NCBI GenBank assembly: GCA_000711775.1
Contig: ARYC01017224.1
Location: forward strand, 1-64,000
Direction: 5' to 3'
Length of the DNA: 64,000 bases
Source: Oxytricha trifallax
Lineage: Eukaryota > Ciliophora > Spirotrichea > Sporadotrichida > Oxytrichidae
Made by a program: the position numbers and the translations under genes. The notes under the pieces are model-generated. The model did not search any database and was not told where the DNA came from. It saw only the letters and a list, made by a program, of their open reading frames with translations. This document shows positions 22,504 through 34,279 of the stretch, one piece after another. How positions within the stretch are numbered: the stretch's first letter is position 1; every line of letters starts with the position of its first letter.

Positions 22504-23935
22504 TCTTCCTCGTCCTCGTCTTCTTCTTCAACTCCTTCCATCTCCTCTCTCTCCTTGTTTCTACAAAGAAAAGATAAAATGTGGTATATAACTCTTCTTT
22601 AGTAACCATCTCACCAGACTCCATGTCAAAGATAAGTTCTTCTGTGATTAAATTAATGCAGAAGCATCTAAGTTCAAGTTGGCTTAAGCAGCGTCAGTGA
22701 TTTGACCTCCTGCGGTGGCAGTGCCAGTAGCTTGAGTATTTTATGGAGTTATGTATGATTGAATCTTAACTGGCTTGTATCTCAATACCTTACCAACCGC
22801 AATTGTTTTACCTTCGTCTCTCATAAATTATGAATGAGGTAATTTTAACTTTAATTCTACCCATTTAAGGAAGGAAGTCAAACTTTTCAAGGGGAATTGG
22901 AACTCTGAAGAAATCACTAACATTAAGCGCAAGTCCTCCTAATTGTAATGAAAAAATATGTGCCTTAGCATAGCTTTGAACGAATTGAGGCTTCAATTTC
23001 TCAACGGCATCTCCCTTATCGTTCTTTTCGACTGAACTGATAAGATCCTTAATAGAAGCTTCTTCAGCTACAGTATGAATGTGCAAGATAAATTTGATTT
23101 TATTTAGATTCACTTTATAAATCAACTATTGTTGCTCAAGAACATCAAGTTCAACTTCAAATAGATCTGAGACTGCAGATAGATTCTATTGCTCTTCACA
23201 GATAATAGTATGAAACTTTTAAATATATTTAAACCTTATTTATCATATTTTCGTCATTGATGTTGCCAAGTCTAAGTTAACTGATATATTTTAAAGACAT
23301 AATTATTGTTCCTTGATACCAATTGCAAACATTTTATGAGGTAGATACTAGGCTCATCCATCTTGTTTTAAAAAATTTAATTAACTCAAAAATAAAAAAG
23401 CTAAATATTTCATTGAAAATTATAATTGTTGACAGCTAGTTAGTCATTTCATAATTTCATATATTCTTATGGCCTGGAGCATCAAAAATGGTCCATCTTT
23501 TCTTGGGAGTTTAACATTATAGCAAGAAATTTTAAGCAACCACCAAGACTCTCTGTTTTTTTTTGAAATTTAAATCTATATTTCTATTAAAATATATATC
23601 ATATCTGTTTAATATAATTAAAATTTCAATCAATCTTAATATCTTAATGGATAATAATCTTCATTTTATTATATTATTCTTTTTCTATTCACGAAGTCTC
23701 TTTTTCTCTGATCTATAATATATATCTTCATTGTATTGAGCATAGCTGTATTAATTAAATAAAAATCATAAAGTATTTTATATTTTATTTTCATTTATGA
23801 GATATATAAATTTTTATATTACAAAGATTTTTATTTTTATTTTTGATGAGTAATAGAGCCAGATGAATAAATAAATTATATAATTTCTATTGAAAATTAA
23901 TTTATTTCCTTGGCATGGATCAGCTGACTTCTTTG
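22504..23935 (-). CDS. eRF3, scrambled germline string C (about 12 MDSs)
   Basis: Minus-strand MDSs in gene order: 23905-23935 (KKSADPCQG), 23725-23763, 23538-23557 (RESWWL), 23463-23512 (switch II DAPGHKN), 23347-23367 (NKMDEP, the G4 motif), 23310-23331 (CNWYQG), 23234-23278 (LGNINDENMINK), 23134-23178, 22963-23089 (domain III HIHTVAEEASI), 22657-22907 (RDEGKTIAVGKV), about 22580-22642 and about 22504-22545. The last reads as an acidic tail ending in TGA at 22504-22506. Several MDSs are only about 20 bases long including pointers. One unexplained one-base frame step lies near 22840, and the last two joints rest on short pointers, so the C-terminus is less certain than the rest. Confidence 0.85.
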
Positions 23936-24674
23936 TAAGCTTAAAAAATGAAATATAATTTGGGGGGGAAGTTTCCTCCCTCATACATAAGAATATGAAA
24001 TTCTCATCAATTTGTAAATCTAATTCACCAACAATGAACAAACTTCACAAACCCGAAAATCAAATAAATTCCTTACATTGATAATGATTTAATTATAATC
24101 ATGAAAGTAAAATTACTTATGAGTTAAGAAACATTTATATTTCACAGTTAATAATGCTTGACAAAAATTAGTTGTAAATCTTGACAAAAACTATTTTTAT
24201 AATTAATTGTTTTATATAGGGGCGAAATTAAAGCAATTATTTAAATGCTTCTTATTTAATAGTTAATTAAAAAAATATGTGGCCAAAAAAATTCACCACC
24301 CAAATTTTTTAATGGCATTTTATATTTAAATTTTGTCTATAAACTATTAAGAAAGTTATAGACAAAATTTAAATTTAAATAATGCCATAGTCATGCTCTA
24401 AGTTTAACCTAAACCAAAAAATCTATACTTATGCACCTTAAATACTTAAATATTGTTGATTGCCTACTGGCTATTAAAATTTTTAGATTTTTAGATAATT
24501 ATTTTTATAATTTAGTAAATATAAGCTTGTTTCTACGTTGGAACTCTTCTTTAATTTTACATTTAAATTATTGCAGTTTAATCCTTAATTCGTCTCTAAT
24601 TGTGAATCTACCCATTTATTGTATGTTTAAAATAAAAATAAAAAATATAATTTTAATAATTGTAATATTTAAAC

Positions 24675-26713
24675 CTTGACAGTTCCTGACTCAACCTTTA
24701 GTATAAAATCTAATAGATCCTCAGGGTCTCTTGCTGGCATTACTTGAAATAAGTTTTATAGATATTTTTATGAAAATTTATTGCAAACAGCTTTATTAAT
24801 TGGATCTTTAAGATTATCGCCATTAAGACCTGAGATAGGGACAAATACGATATCCTTTTCTGGGTCATAACATCAATTCAAGCAATTTCTATAAATATAA
24901 GTTTATGGCTTCAATCCATTGATGATTTCTGTGTATCTATCCTTGATCTATTAGTAAAAAGTGAAATTATTGGCTGAAATAACAAGTGCTCCAAAATCAG
25001 CAAGAGCAGCACCCTAAAATATAAGCATCAAACGTTACAATATTATGTAGATTTTTAGGAGTTTCAATGTTAGCTCTTCCAACTTCGACAGTTTTACCCT
25101 TAGCTTTTTCTTCTTCACTGACGTCCATAACATAAGCTAACCACCATAGTAGAACAATTATATTATCTGTTCTTTTCCTTAGCTTCTTCTTTGTACTTTT
25201 GAATGGTTCTTTGATCGACAGCTCCCATCAAGTACATCAAGTTACCAATTTTAAGATAGATTTACCTGCGTCGACGTGACCAATAAATACTAAACTTGCT
25301 GGTTGTCTGGTTTCATCAACATCTATGACTTCTTCGTCAACAACTTGAGTAACTTAACAAAAATTTCTAATAGTTGCCTCTTTCTGTCTCTTTTTAGCGA
25401 GTGCCTCAGCGTTTTTCTATTTACAAACTATGACAATTTTATTACAATTTTTCTCTGGATCTTCTTGAACAACTTTAGGTTGAGCGGGTGGGGCAGCAGG
25501 CTTTTTAAGTCTGTTTTTATCAAAATAGAAAGTGTCTTCTTCTTCGTCTTCCTCATCTTGATTCTTCTTTCCCTTGCCTTTAACTCCACGAGCACCGATC
25601 TTGGGCTTTGACTTGTAAGCACCATCAGTTTCTTGCATCTGCTTTTGATACTTGATTTACTCTTCATTGTAAGGGAATTATTTAATCGAATCATGAATAA
25701 ATCAACTGGGTTAGGGGCATATTCTGGGTAATTGATGAACATAAACTTCAATTGCTCATCACTTGGAGTAAGAGGGTTTGCAAAGGGATCAGCAGGGAAC
25801 ATAGGATTAACTGGAACAAGTGTGAAGAACTCTTTAGCTTTTCCTTGGCATGGATAGAGTAATTAATAAATTATGTCTTCTTTGGTTGATCATCTTCCTT
25901 CTTTTATAAGAGTAAATTAGGATGCAAGTTTTCTTTGGAGCTTCTGACATACCGAGAGTGGGGAAAGCTTCCTCAGTCTTCACGATTTTCTTCTTAGGAA
26001 CGAAAGAAGAAGAGCCAGTGTTATTATGCTTAAAAATTTATAGAATCTAAGTCATTCCAATTGGTGGCATATCATTTCCTAAGCTCATGCTACCAATAGC
26101 ATTAGTCATGCTCTTATAATTTCAAAATTATTATTCTAAACCGACAAATTATTGCTGAGCGAATGCACCTGGCTATTGATACATAACATTTCCAAATTGA
26201 TCAAACACCTATTGTCCAAATTGATCAACCATTGGCATAGTGTTGTACATTTGATTCTGTTGCATTCCCCATTGTTGATTCATCTAATAATTAGTTACTA
26301 GAATGTTTCGTAGAGAAAATAATATGAAATATTTAATACCCTTACCTGTAAATATTGACTCACATCCAACTAACAAATTCAAAATCTAATAATTTAATGG
26401 CTATTAAAATTGGTTTGGTTATTGATAGAATGGTTGCTGATTAAAATCTTGATAACCCATACCGCTCATATGCTATTATTGTTGATTGAATTATCCTTGC
26501 ATTTAGAAGTTTGCATTGGTTTATTACCCTCCAACATTAGCTTAAGCTTGAACTCCACCACCGAGTGATGGGAAGTTAAACCTAATTATTTTATTTATTG
26601 AAAAAATTAGCATCTCATTAAGTTTAGTATTTACAAGGTTTTATTTACCTTGAGATATAAATTCATTTAAAAGTAAATGTTACAAAGATTTAGTCGTAAC
26701 CTTGATTCTACAT
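24675..26713 (-). CDS. SUP35/eRF3: eRF3 (translation termination GTPase), scrambled germline string A with the start codon
   Basis: Start ATG complement at 26711-26713 (MQNQGYDQ). MDSs: 26683-26713, 26384-26655, 26049-26292, 25929-26022, 25877-25907, 25840/25696-25855, 25371-25671, 25259-25350 (P-loop GHVDAGK), 25166-25247, 25058-25146 (switch I EEKAKGKTVEVGR), 24970-25014 (ADFGALVISA), 24905-24945, 24780-24871, 24719-24741, 24675-24699. The N-terminus is a Gln/Asn/Gly-rich prion-like domain typical of eRF3, followed by a highly charged linker, then the EF-Tu-like GTPase. Joined with strings B and C, the gene has about 950 codons. eRF3 works with eRF1 to release the peptide at stop codons. 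One in-frame TGA near 26122 and a possible extra 36-base IES (25412-25454, pointer AGAAAAA) are unresolved. Confidence 0.92.
26282..26394 (-). other. Conventional IES in eRF3 string A, pointer AATTATTAGAT
   Basis: The 11-base repeat occurs at 26384-26394 and 26282-26292. Removing one copy and the intervening AT-rich DNA joins QPLNYQ to MNQQWGMQQN in frame. The homologous spacer is present at the same place in the diverged copy near 48.4 kb. Confidence 0.85.
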
Positions 26714-26903
26714 TTTTGTTTTTTGATAAACTGCTACTCTAATAGCTTAGTTATTATTATTTAATATAATAATTTTACAATTACTCCTACGGTATTTTAG
26801 CATTTTCACTGCTATTTTTTGCTTTAATTGACTAGAACAGTAAAATATTGTTAAATTTGAGTGGCAATAGAAATAAAAATCTAAAATTAGGGATTCAATT
26901 AAT

Positions 26904-29704
26904 TCAAGGCTCCCACAGATAGAGACCGCCTAAGTTATCAATACTGGCAAATTTAGTGCCTCTGGGTTGCCATTCGCAAGCCACAACTGTAGTTTAATGA
27001 ATATGCTCGTAAATCTCCTCCAACTCACCATTTTAGATATCATAGATGATAATCAATGAAAATTTATAAGCCAACTTATAGAAATTACTTTACATAAGGA
27101 ATTGAATGAATTATTTTACATTTTTTATAATGTTGCCATTTAGAGAACCAAGCACTACATATCTGCTATTTGAAGATATACACAATTTGTTCGATTATGA
27201 TCCACATTTATAGTTTTCATGCTCAAATTTCTACAGCATTTTATAGGTTCTTGTATCAAATACTCTGACTGTGTGATCACTACATATGATTTAAAATTCT
27301 TGAATATGAGTATATTTATAATACTTACGTTCCTGTTGACACGAAATACTTTTCATCTGGTGAGAATTTTACACAAGTAATACTGTTATCATGCGCATTC
27401 TTGATTTCATGTAATAGTTCCTGCCCTCTCAAAGACCATAGCCTAATAGCTCCGTCAAAATGAGCAGTTGCCATCATCGACTCAGATATTGATAAGTTTA
27501 AGTCAAAGCATTAACTCATGCAAACGATCTAGTAAGAATGAATAAAATAATTATTGTATTTTTTACAGTTTTAGAGCAGATTCCTTTCTCTAAATCCCAG
27601 AATTTAATGGTTCTGTCAAGTGACCCTGTAATCACACTTTTCTTTGAGAAAGAAAACTTATTAGCATTGATTGTATCTTTATGGCCTTAGAAAGTTTGAG
27701 TGGCACGTTTAGTTTTCAAGCTCCAAATTAGGGTTTTGTGTTCAGTTGAACTTGCAGCTAAAAGTTCATTATCCATAGATATTTAAATGTCAGTGATTGG
27801 CTTTTAAAAGCCTCTCAAGCATGCATCTTAATTTTAAAAACATTAAGGAGAAAAAGAATTTCTTAAATAAAATCTTTTTTATCTTCCTTTCCAGTATTTG
27901 CATTCCAAATTTTAATCAAAGCGTCACCTCCTCCTGTTGCTATGGCGTCTCCTAGAGGATTAAAACAGACGCAAGTAACCTCTCTTTTATGAGCTGGAAT
28001 TTTAAATTAAGTTTTGCTTGGAACTTTAATTTCTGCAAAATTTGGTATTATATAAATACAAGTTATAATAATAAAATGTATTAATTCTAAACAACTGTTT
28101 TTACTGTTATTATTTCAATGAATTATAAATAAATTTATAATAAAATACATGTATTCATTGTAAATAAATAGGCTATATATATTTTTTTTATTTTCTACTT
28201 AATATTCATCATAAATAATTCCTCTCAATTTTTTTTAAAAACAAATTTAATTTATGCATAATTATATTTTTTTAATTTAAATTAAATTACACATTATAAG
28301 ATATTCAGGCTTAATGAACTCATCTAGGTTGATTGGCGACCCAAAAGATATCTATTACTTTTCTTCTTCTTATGACCCAACTTTCTTAGGATCCTAAATC
28401 AATAATAAAACATCATAATTAATTTTATTACACCACCTCCCTTGATTCTCTATGCTTCCATATATATCTTATTAGCCTCATTCAATGCTTTTGCTTGCTC
28501 ATCTTTCAATGACAAAATCTTGCTCACTAAATTAGAGTTATCCATGCTTAATTCCTTAACTCGACTATATATAAAAACTTGTAACAAACATTTCATATTT
28601 ATTACCCCTCTAAATGCTGATTGATTTGTTTCATGCCATCATATTCCGACTTCATGACTCTATGCTACTGCTCCATACGATCGTATTCTTCCTGCTACCT
28701 AGCCATTATGTCCTCGTATTCCTTCAGTCTTTCTTGATATAACGTGCTCTTTTTTTCGTAATCACGAAGTTTGTCAGCCAAGTCTTTGTTTTCGCGCACT
28801 TGCTTTAAAACTTCCTGACTGTTTCCCATTTGACCCTTGTACATGTCGTTTAATTGGGCTTCGAGCTCTCTAACGTGCTGTTCCATTTTTACCATTTACA
28901 TGGCATCACTATATATAAGTTATTGATTAGGATTTGATAAATAAGGGAAGGCAATATAGTTTCACTTTAAAAAGTATTAATGGTATAAAATTGCAATGGA
29001 ACACTCTGAAAAATTCTGAGATCTTAAATATATATTTTTATAGTAAATTTCCTCAAACTTACCCTTTAGTCTATTTAATTGCATAATTCTCTCTTTCTAA
29101 CTGTTTATTTTGATCCTAAATTTTCTTTAACTATCTCAAGATGTCCATGTAGTGATGTACTACTTCCTTAAATTGTGACTTTTCATGTCGATTTCTTTCT
29201 TGAACTTGCTTCAAGTATTTCTGCTGAAGGTTTACAGGGCAATACATATTTTTTATTAATAATTATTTATATAATAAAGTTCTTTAATAAATTGTAGTTA
29301 AAATTGATATAATGCTTCGTTTATATATTAAATATAAATATTAATTAAAGAAATAAAAAATTATTATTTTTTAATAATAATATTTAAAACATAATAAAAA
29401 TAAATCAACTTTATTAACAATATTATTTAAGATTCTTGTTTACTCTTGAATAATATAATTCAATTCTTTAAAATATAAATCAAACTAAGATCATTTGTTA
29501 TATTAAATGGAAAATATTTATATTTGTATAATTATCTCCTTCTTTTATGGGATTGTAAGTTTCTTGTTCTTTGAATATAAAGTAATTGAATTTTATAGGC
29601 AGTTGGAAATGTTGAAGTGCAAAGGTGATTAGTTGATGAAGAAATTGAACCATAAGACTCTGTTTCCGGCTTTGTTGTATCCGATTATTTAGTATTTGAG
29701 GCAT
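26904..29704 (-). CDS. ATG16: ATG16-like autophagy protein (coiled coil plus WD40), with IESs and introns
   Basis: Start MPQILNNRIQQSRKQS at 29702-29704, matching the short N-terminal helix that binds ATG5 in the family. Next come a long coiled coil in pieces (about 29220-29050 LKKIQDQNKQLEREN; 28900-28430 VRELEAQLNDMYKG..DEQAKALNEANKIY) and a C-terminal WD40 propeller from about 28040 (HKREVTCVCFNPLGDA, KDTINANKFSFSKKS, TGSLDRTIKFWDLEKG, AHDNSITCVKFSPDEKYFVS), ending SIDNLGGLYLWEP at TGA 26904-26906. In the family, ATG16 recruits the ATG12-ATG5 complex to membranes to lipidate ATG8. Pieces are in order and not scrambled. It lies 190 bases downstream of the eRF3 start, on the same strand. WD40 plus coiled coil alone is not unique, but the N-terminal motif supports ATG16. 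Confidence 0.75.
27049..27131 (-). other. IES in the ATG16-like gene, pointer ATTAT
   Basis: ATTAT at 27127-27131 and 27049-27053. Removing 78 bases joins SLNGNI to IIYDIQNGELEEIY in frame, completing a WD blade. Confidence 0.75.
27280..27328 (-). other. 49-base intron in the ATG16-like gene
   Basis: Begins GTAAGTATTA and ends CATATGTAG. Splicing joins FVSTG to TDHTVRVFDTRT in frame. Unlike the IES nearby, it has splice consensus ends and no flanking repeat. Confidence 0.8.
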
Positions 29705-30039
29705 TTTAAGTCATTCTTAAATATCATATTTTTATAAAGCTCACAAAAATTATTTATTTTATTGTGTTGCACCGTTAGTCATTTCTATACATGCCTCGAT
29801 GCTAAACTTAATCAATAAAGTTCTACCGTCAAACTTATATTTTATTATCATTTATAATCGTATATACAAACTAAATCAATGAGAGTATTATATTTTATTA
29901 ATTTACTGTGTTTTTTAATTTATTGCTAATAAAATAAATAAAGTTATAAACCATAAGAAGGCATTTTTTGTTGGTGAAGATTCAAAACCCCAAAACCCCT
30001 TAGTGAGGTTTATAAGTGCTTTGATTTGTGGGGTTCTAG

Positions 30040-31415
30040 TATATCATCTAATGATTATCGTGGATATGCTGGAGCTTTTACGATGACCATCTCAACTATC
30101 TTCTTAATTTCATTACATATTTCATCTTGCTTAATATATTTAGCAGCCAAACTTATTGATTATTTCTCATGTTTTGTTCCAAAGTATGACATACTTTCCA
30201 TATCGCACTCTAAGATAATTGCTGCTACCGCCCAAACATCCCATTATACAGAGCCATTTGTCCATTTCTCTCTTATAGGGAAGTATCCTGAGTGCCTAAA
30301 ACCTTAGCTAAAGTCACTATCTCTTGTCTTATTACTCTGTTGAAATCTATGACTACTACTTCTAAAGAGAGATTTAACATTACATTTTCCGGCTTCAAAT
30401 CTCTATGAACATACCCTAGATCATGGAGCTCTTTCACACCCTTAGTCATATCTGTGAGTATCTTATTCAAATCAACAGGATATCTATTATCGCAGAGATA
30501 CTCTCTTAGAGTCATTTCAAACTTCTTTAGTCTCAAAGCAATAAAACCATGACCAAGTATAACTCCGTCGACTTAGCTAAGTTCTTGCATTATCTTTTCT
30601 AAGCCTCTCTCAGTACTATGTATTCATTTGCAAACTCATTTTAATATTGCTCGTTCTTAATGAGAATTTGAATGGATATACCTTGTAAGCGAATTCATCA
30701 ACAACTATAAGGTTTACCTTGTTAGGTACGTCAATATTCAAATAGTTTTCAATACAGCTGCTGATGTCGACTGCATTTAATGCAGGTATATACATTGCCC
30801 TCTCTTATAAGCATGCTATATACATACCATTTCCTGGTTGGTTCATTGACTCCAACCGCTTCTATCTCTTAAGTCTCTCCTACTGTTCTTTTTGTGACTC
30901 AAGAGGGTTATTTTTTCTTTTAGCAGGTACAAGCTTTTAAGTTTCCTTATCTTTAATAGGAATTAGCTTAAATGATGCTTTTGCATATGTCTCTTTACTT
31001 TAGCTGAGTGAGTATAAGACTTCATGCAGGTAGTGCAGTAATATCTACAATCTACTTTATCATGCTTGAAGTAGATCTTAGCTCTACCAAAGTGTACCTC
31101 TTTGATGTGTCTCTTCAAGCTAGACTCAGTTGAGAAGAAATTTTAGAAGTCTTCACATTAAAAGGTTTAAATTTTTTCTATTGGTTGCTGTTCCTTATCT
31201 TCCTCAACCAATTCAACTTATGTTTAAACTCCCATCACTGCACTCTACTTCTTGCTTTAAACTTAAATTTTAAAGACCTCAGCTTCAAACTCTAGAGCTC
31301 TTAGCTCTACCTCCTTTTCAATATAAATTACTTCTGGTTTCTTGGAGGTTCCAAAGTTGAGCAATGATTAACCTGTTCCAAGAGAAACTGTCTTACGATT
31401 TAAGTTAGCCACCAT
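30040..31415 (-). pseudogene. TBE C2H2 zinc-finger and protein-kinase gene (57-kDa class), copy 1
   Basis: Starts MVANLNRKTVSLGTG at 31415. The N-terminal half holds two C2H2-like units: the second is complete (CTTCMKSYTHSAKVKRHMQKHH), while the first reads FQCEDFQNFF and has lost its second Cys. The C-terminal half is kinase-like: GYVHRDLKPENVML (catalytic loop) and VVIDFNR, with DFN where kinases have DFG. Frame shifts separate the two halves (near 30880-30920). It ends close to the left terminal repeat. Confidence 0.8.
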
Positions 31416-31639
31416 GTTTAAATTCAAATTTAAATTTCTATTATTAATAAGTAAAAACCTCACTGGCTATACTAACTTTGTTTATTTCAGGTGTAGTAAA
31501 AGACTGTAAGATATAAATTTGAGTGGTCTAACCTAAGGAAGATCGTAAGGCAACAACAATGGTTGATTCTTAGGTGTTAGACATCATATTTATACTTAGT
31601 TTATAACTATAGATTTTCTAATTTTATGCTTAATATTTT

Positions 31640-31870
31640 TAATTTTGGTACCAACTGAGAATAAATTCAGGTCGGTACTGGTACCAATTAGGTTTTGAAC
31701 CATTTTGGAACTTTTCCATTAAAACCTCATTAGTTTAAAACTAGGTACTAATTAAGTTTTGGTACTATTAAATTGGTACCAATTAAAATTAAACGAATTT
31801 AGTACCAGTACTAATTAAAAAGAAAAAATTTAGTACTAATTTAATGGAACTAAATTGATAAAAATGGATC
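31640..31870. promoter_or_regulatory. TBE divergent promoter region with repeated GGTACCAATT words
   Basis: Lies between the divergent kinase and 22-kDa-class genes. It contains many copies of GGTACC/GTACTAATT in both orientations. The same block is at about 43670-43890 in copy 2 and, inverted, at about 46285-46510 in a remnant. Its conservation while flanking genes decay suggests a control region. Confidence 0.55.
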
Positions 31871-32032
31871 TCAATCTCTGCAGTTTGTTACAGCTTCTGC
31901 AAACTTTCTCCACTATCTTTGCAGGGTTGACCCCCTATAAGATTCCCATATTTAATAGTAAGATTTTAAAAAATAGGATCCAGAAGTCTATAAGTTATAA
32001 TTTGAAATTCATTAATAGGAAGAGGAACAAAG

Positions 32033-32820
32033 ATGGAATCACTCAACGATCAAATGAAAAGAGTCGAGGCTCAAGAAATTATATCAAGATTCAGAAATAA
32101 GGAAGATCTCTATCGATACCTAACTTTACATGGCAAGATAACTTGACGACTATTAACATCTTAAACAGTTGAATTATTCCTTCCAACGATGGAAGGTACC
32201 AAAATTTCATTCTTGAAAGCAATACTTGTGAGGAGAAGAAAGCTTTTAAAAATAAAGAGATTAAACTTATCGAAATTCCCAACTACCCTGAGATTTCAGT
32301 CACTAATCTTTATGAGGATGCCATGTTAGATGAGGAAGTGGTAGTTTACCTTCCAACCAAGAAGCAACTCTCTAATAAACTAACAGAGAGGATCTTTTTC
32401 TTTGGTGTTCTTGGTACAATAAAAGAGGATTATCTCAGAGAAATAATTGAAGAAGCACATAAGAAACGATATTCTATTCTCTCCTGAAGACTAGAAAAAG
32501 CAAGACGTTCTAATAAGCTCAGCTTGGCTAGAGGAACTTAAGAAGCATCCTTATCTTTCAAGTAAGCTTTGACATATAACTTTGTAGGAAAATCTGGCAC
32601 TGGCACTGGCATATATCTTATGAATGAGCATGCAAAGGTTCACAGAGAAAGAAAGTCGCAGACAATTTATGAGGTGAGCAAGAGGCCTTATAAAGATGTC
32701 TGAAAACCAAATGAAATAAACATAGATGCAGGAGCTGGCACTAAAGAGAAGAAATATGGGCCCAAGCAAGCCATAAGAAGAGGAGAAGAAAGAGAAGGCA
32801 AACCCCTTTATGGGTTAGTA
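32033..32820 (+). pseudogene. TBE 22-kDa-class ORF, copy 1, broken
   Basis: Begins MESLNDQMKRVEAQEII at 32033, and alternating frames continue with LYRYLTLHGKI, FLPTMEGTKISF, IPNYPEISVTNLYEDAM and SSAWLEELKKHPYLSSK. At least three frame changes are needed, so it is dead. Function of this TBE protein is unknown. The corresponding copy 2 gene starts at 44054 and is also broken. Confidence 0.7.
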
Positions 32821-32937
32821 TAATATGTGAACTTATTCATTCATTTAAATCTAAAACTTATTTATAAACATTCATTCTTCCTTCTCTCGCACACACTGTT
32901 GTCTTATCTATGCTTACTCTCTTGCAGCTACTCTGAA

Positions 32938-33897
32938 TCAAGTCTACTGTATCTATAGGCAAGTCATGCATTAGGTGATAAGCAGCAGCTTCTTGTAGTG
33001 AGTCTTGATTTAACTCCAGTAGAATTCAATTCCATTAAATTATGCTATAAGGAACGTTGTATACAGGAGTTATGTTTAGCTCTTCAAAAGCTTTCTTAGA
33101 CTCCTTAGTCTTATGAACTGAGAGATTATCAACAAACAGGAAGATCTCTTGGTTACTATACTTCTCTCTGAGCTTATGTAGGAACTCTATATACTACTCT
33201 CGCTTAATAGACCGAGGGTGAATAACATAACTCTCTAGGCCTGAATCTTCACTTATACCAGCTAAAATTGCATGGGTGACTACCTTCACTTATTAATCAT
33301 AGACTTCTATATTATCAGACTTCTTATACCAAGACTTATTAATAAAGGTGTTGAAGGTAAACACAGCTTCATCAGCGTGTATGAACTTGATGTTATTAGT
33401 AATAGCTCTCTGCATTTAATCATATATATAGTTTAAATTATTACTATAAAATGGCACTGTAAAATCAATCACCCTCTTCACTCTGTTGACAGTCTTAAAA
33501 GTAATACCATTTCTTCTATAAATATTGGATATAGTCTAAAAAGAGATACGCATGTCAGGAACCTGCGATGAAACATCACAGCTCGCTAGTCTAACGGAAA
33601 GTGTGCCCAATACTTCAAAGTCTTAGAGTCGCAGAGGAAGTCAATATGAGCCTGAGAGAACTTTTATTTTCTTGCAGGATACGTTCAACAACCAGAATTA
33701 AAATGCTAAACAGCTAGCAAGCAGTGATACCTAACAGTTGAGGCACTCTTGCGTAATAACTTTGCTATAGCTGCATAATTTAGTACAGGTTTGGCTTAGT
33801 CTATATTAATACACGTACCATACCTAAGCTGAAGCAGTAAATCTAAATATTACTCATCAAAAATCGACCCTAAATTTCGCTAATTTCTATTTCTCAT
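32938..33897 (-). pseudogene. TBE DDE transposase (42-kDa class), copy 1
   Basis: Starts MRNRNQRNLGSIFDEQY at 33897, just inside the right terminal repeat. A helix-turn-helix-like region is followed by the DDE triad: FIHADEAVF, LFVDNLSVHK and NGIEFYW. All three acidic residues are present, but comparison with copy 2 shows small indels (near 33545-33570 and near 33035), so the frame is interrupted. Confidence 0.8.
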
Positions 33898-34001
33898 TTT
33901 GTAAATTGGCCTAATTTCTCTACTACCCCAATAAGACCCCAACTATACCCTACATATCAAAGCACTTATAAACCTCACTAAGGGGTTTTGGGGTTTTGAT
34001 T

Positions 34002-34279
34002 CCAATACAAATTCAAATAAAAGATCATGAACAAGACTTATTTTCAATATTTACATAAAATAGAGTTATTTTGTATTTTCAATTCAATCAACAATTATTT
34101 TCTTAATTATATTAACTATTATATTTTTTTAAAAAAATATTAAATTTTCTCTATTACTACTATGATAAATATAATTCCATTAATCAATTCTATAATGATT
34201 ATTAAATTATTTAAATTGATTTTTAATTAATTTATAATATAATAATAATTTCTTCATTGTATAAAGCTTGTGAATATCC
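34002..34279. other. AT-rich gap between TBE copy 1 and the 3-kb TIR element
   Basis: No coding signal or repeat was seen. Confidence 0.5.

Larger units (their letters stand above)
29983..33998. mobile_element. TBE-type transposon (telomere-bearing element), copy 1
   Basis: 4016 bases flanked by ATT on both sides (29980-29982 and 33999-34001), matching the ANT target duplication known for Oxytricha TBEs. The ends are inverted repeats starting CAAAACCCCAAAACCCC, followed by TTAGTGAGGTTTATAAG. Inside are the three expected genes: zinc finger/kinase (57-kDa class, minus), a 22-kDa-class ORF (plus) and a DDE transposase (42-kDa class, minus). In Oxytricha, TBE transposases take part in genome rearrangement. 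This copy has frame breaks in all three genes. Confidence 0.93.

Noticed and set aside
22388-22624. 78-codon minus-strand ORF as a separate gene
   Set aside because: It mixes eRF3 C-terminal pieces (FDMESGEMVTKEE) with out-of-frame IES and acidic-tail DNA.
23161-23220. ICEEQQNLS as part of eRF3 domain II
   Set aside because: The pointer CTGCAGTCTCAGA links the string B piece at 20149-20201 directly to 23166; the upstream letters are spacer.
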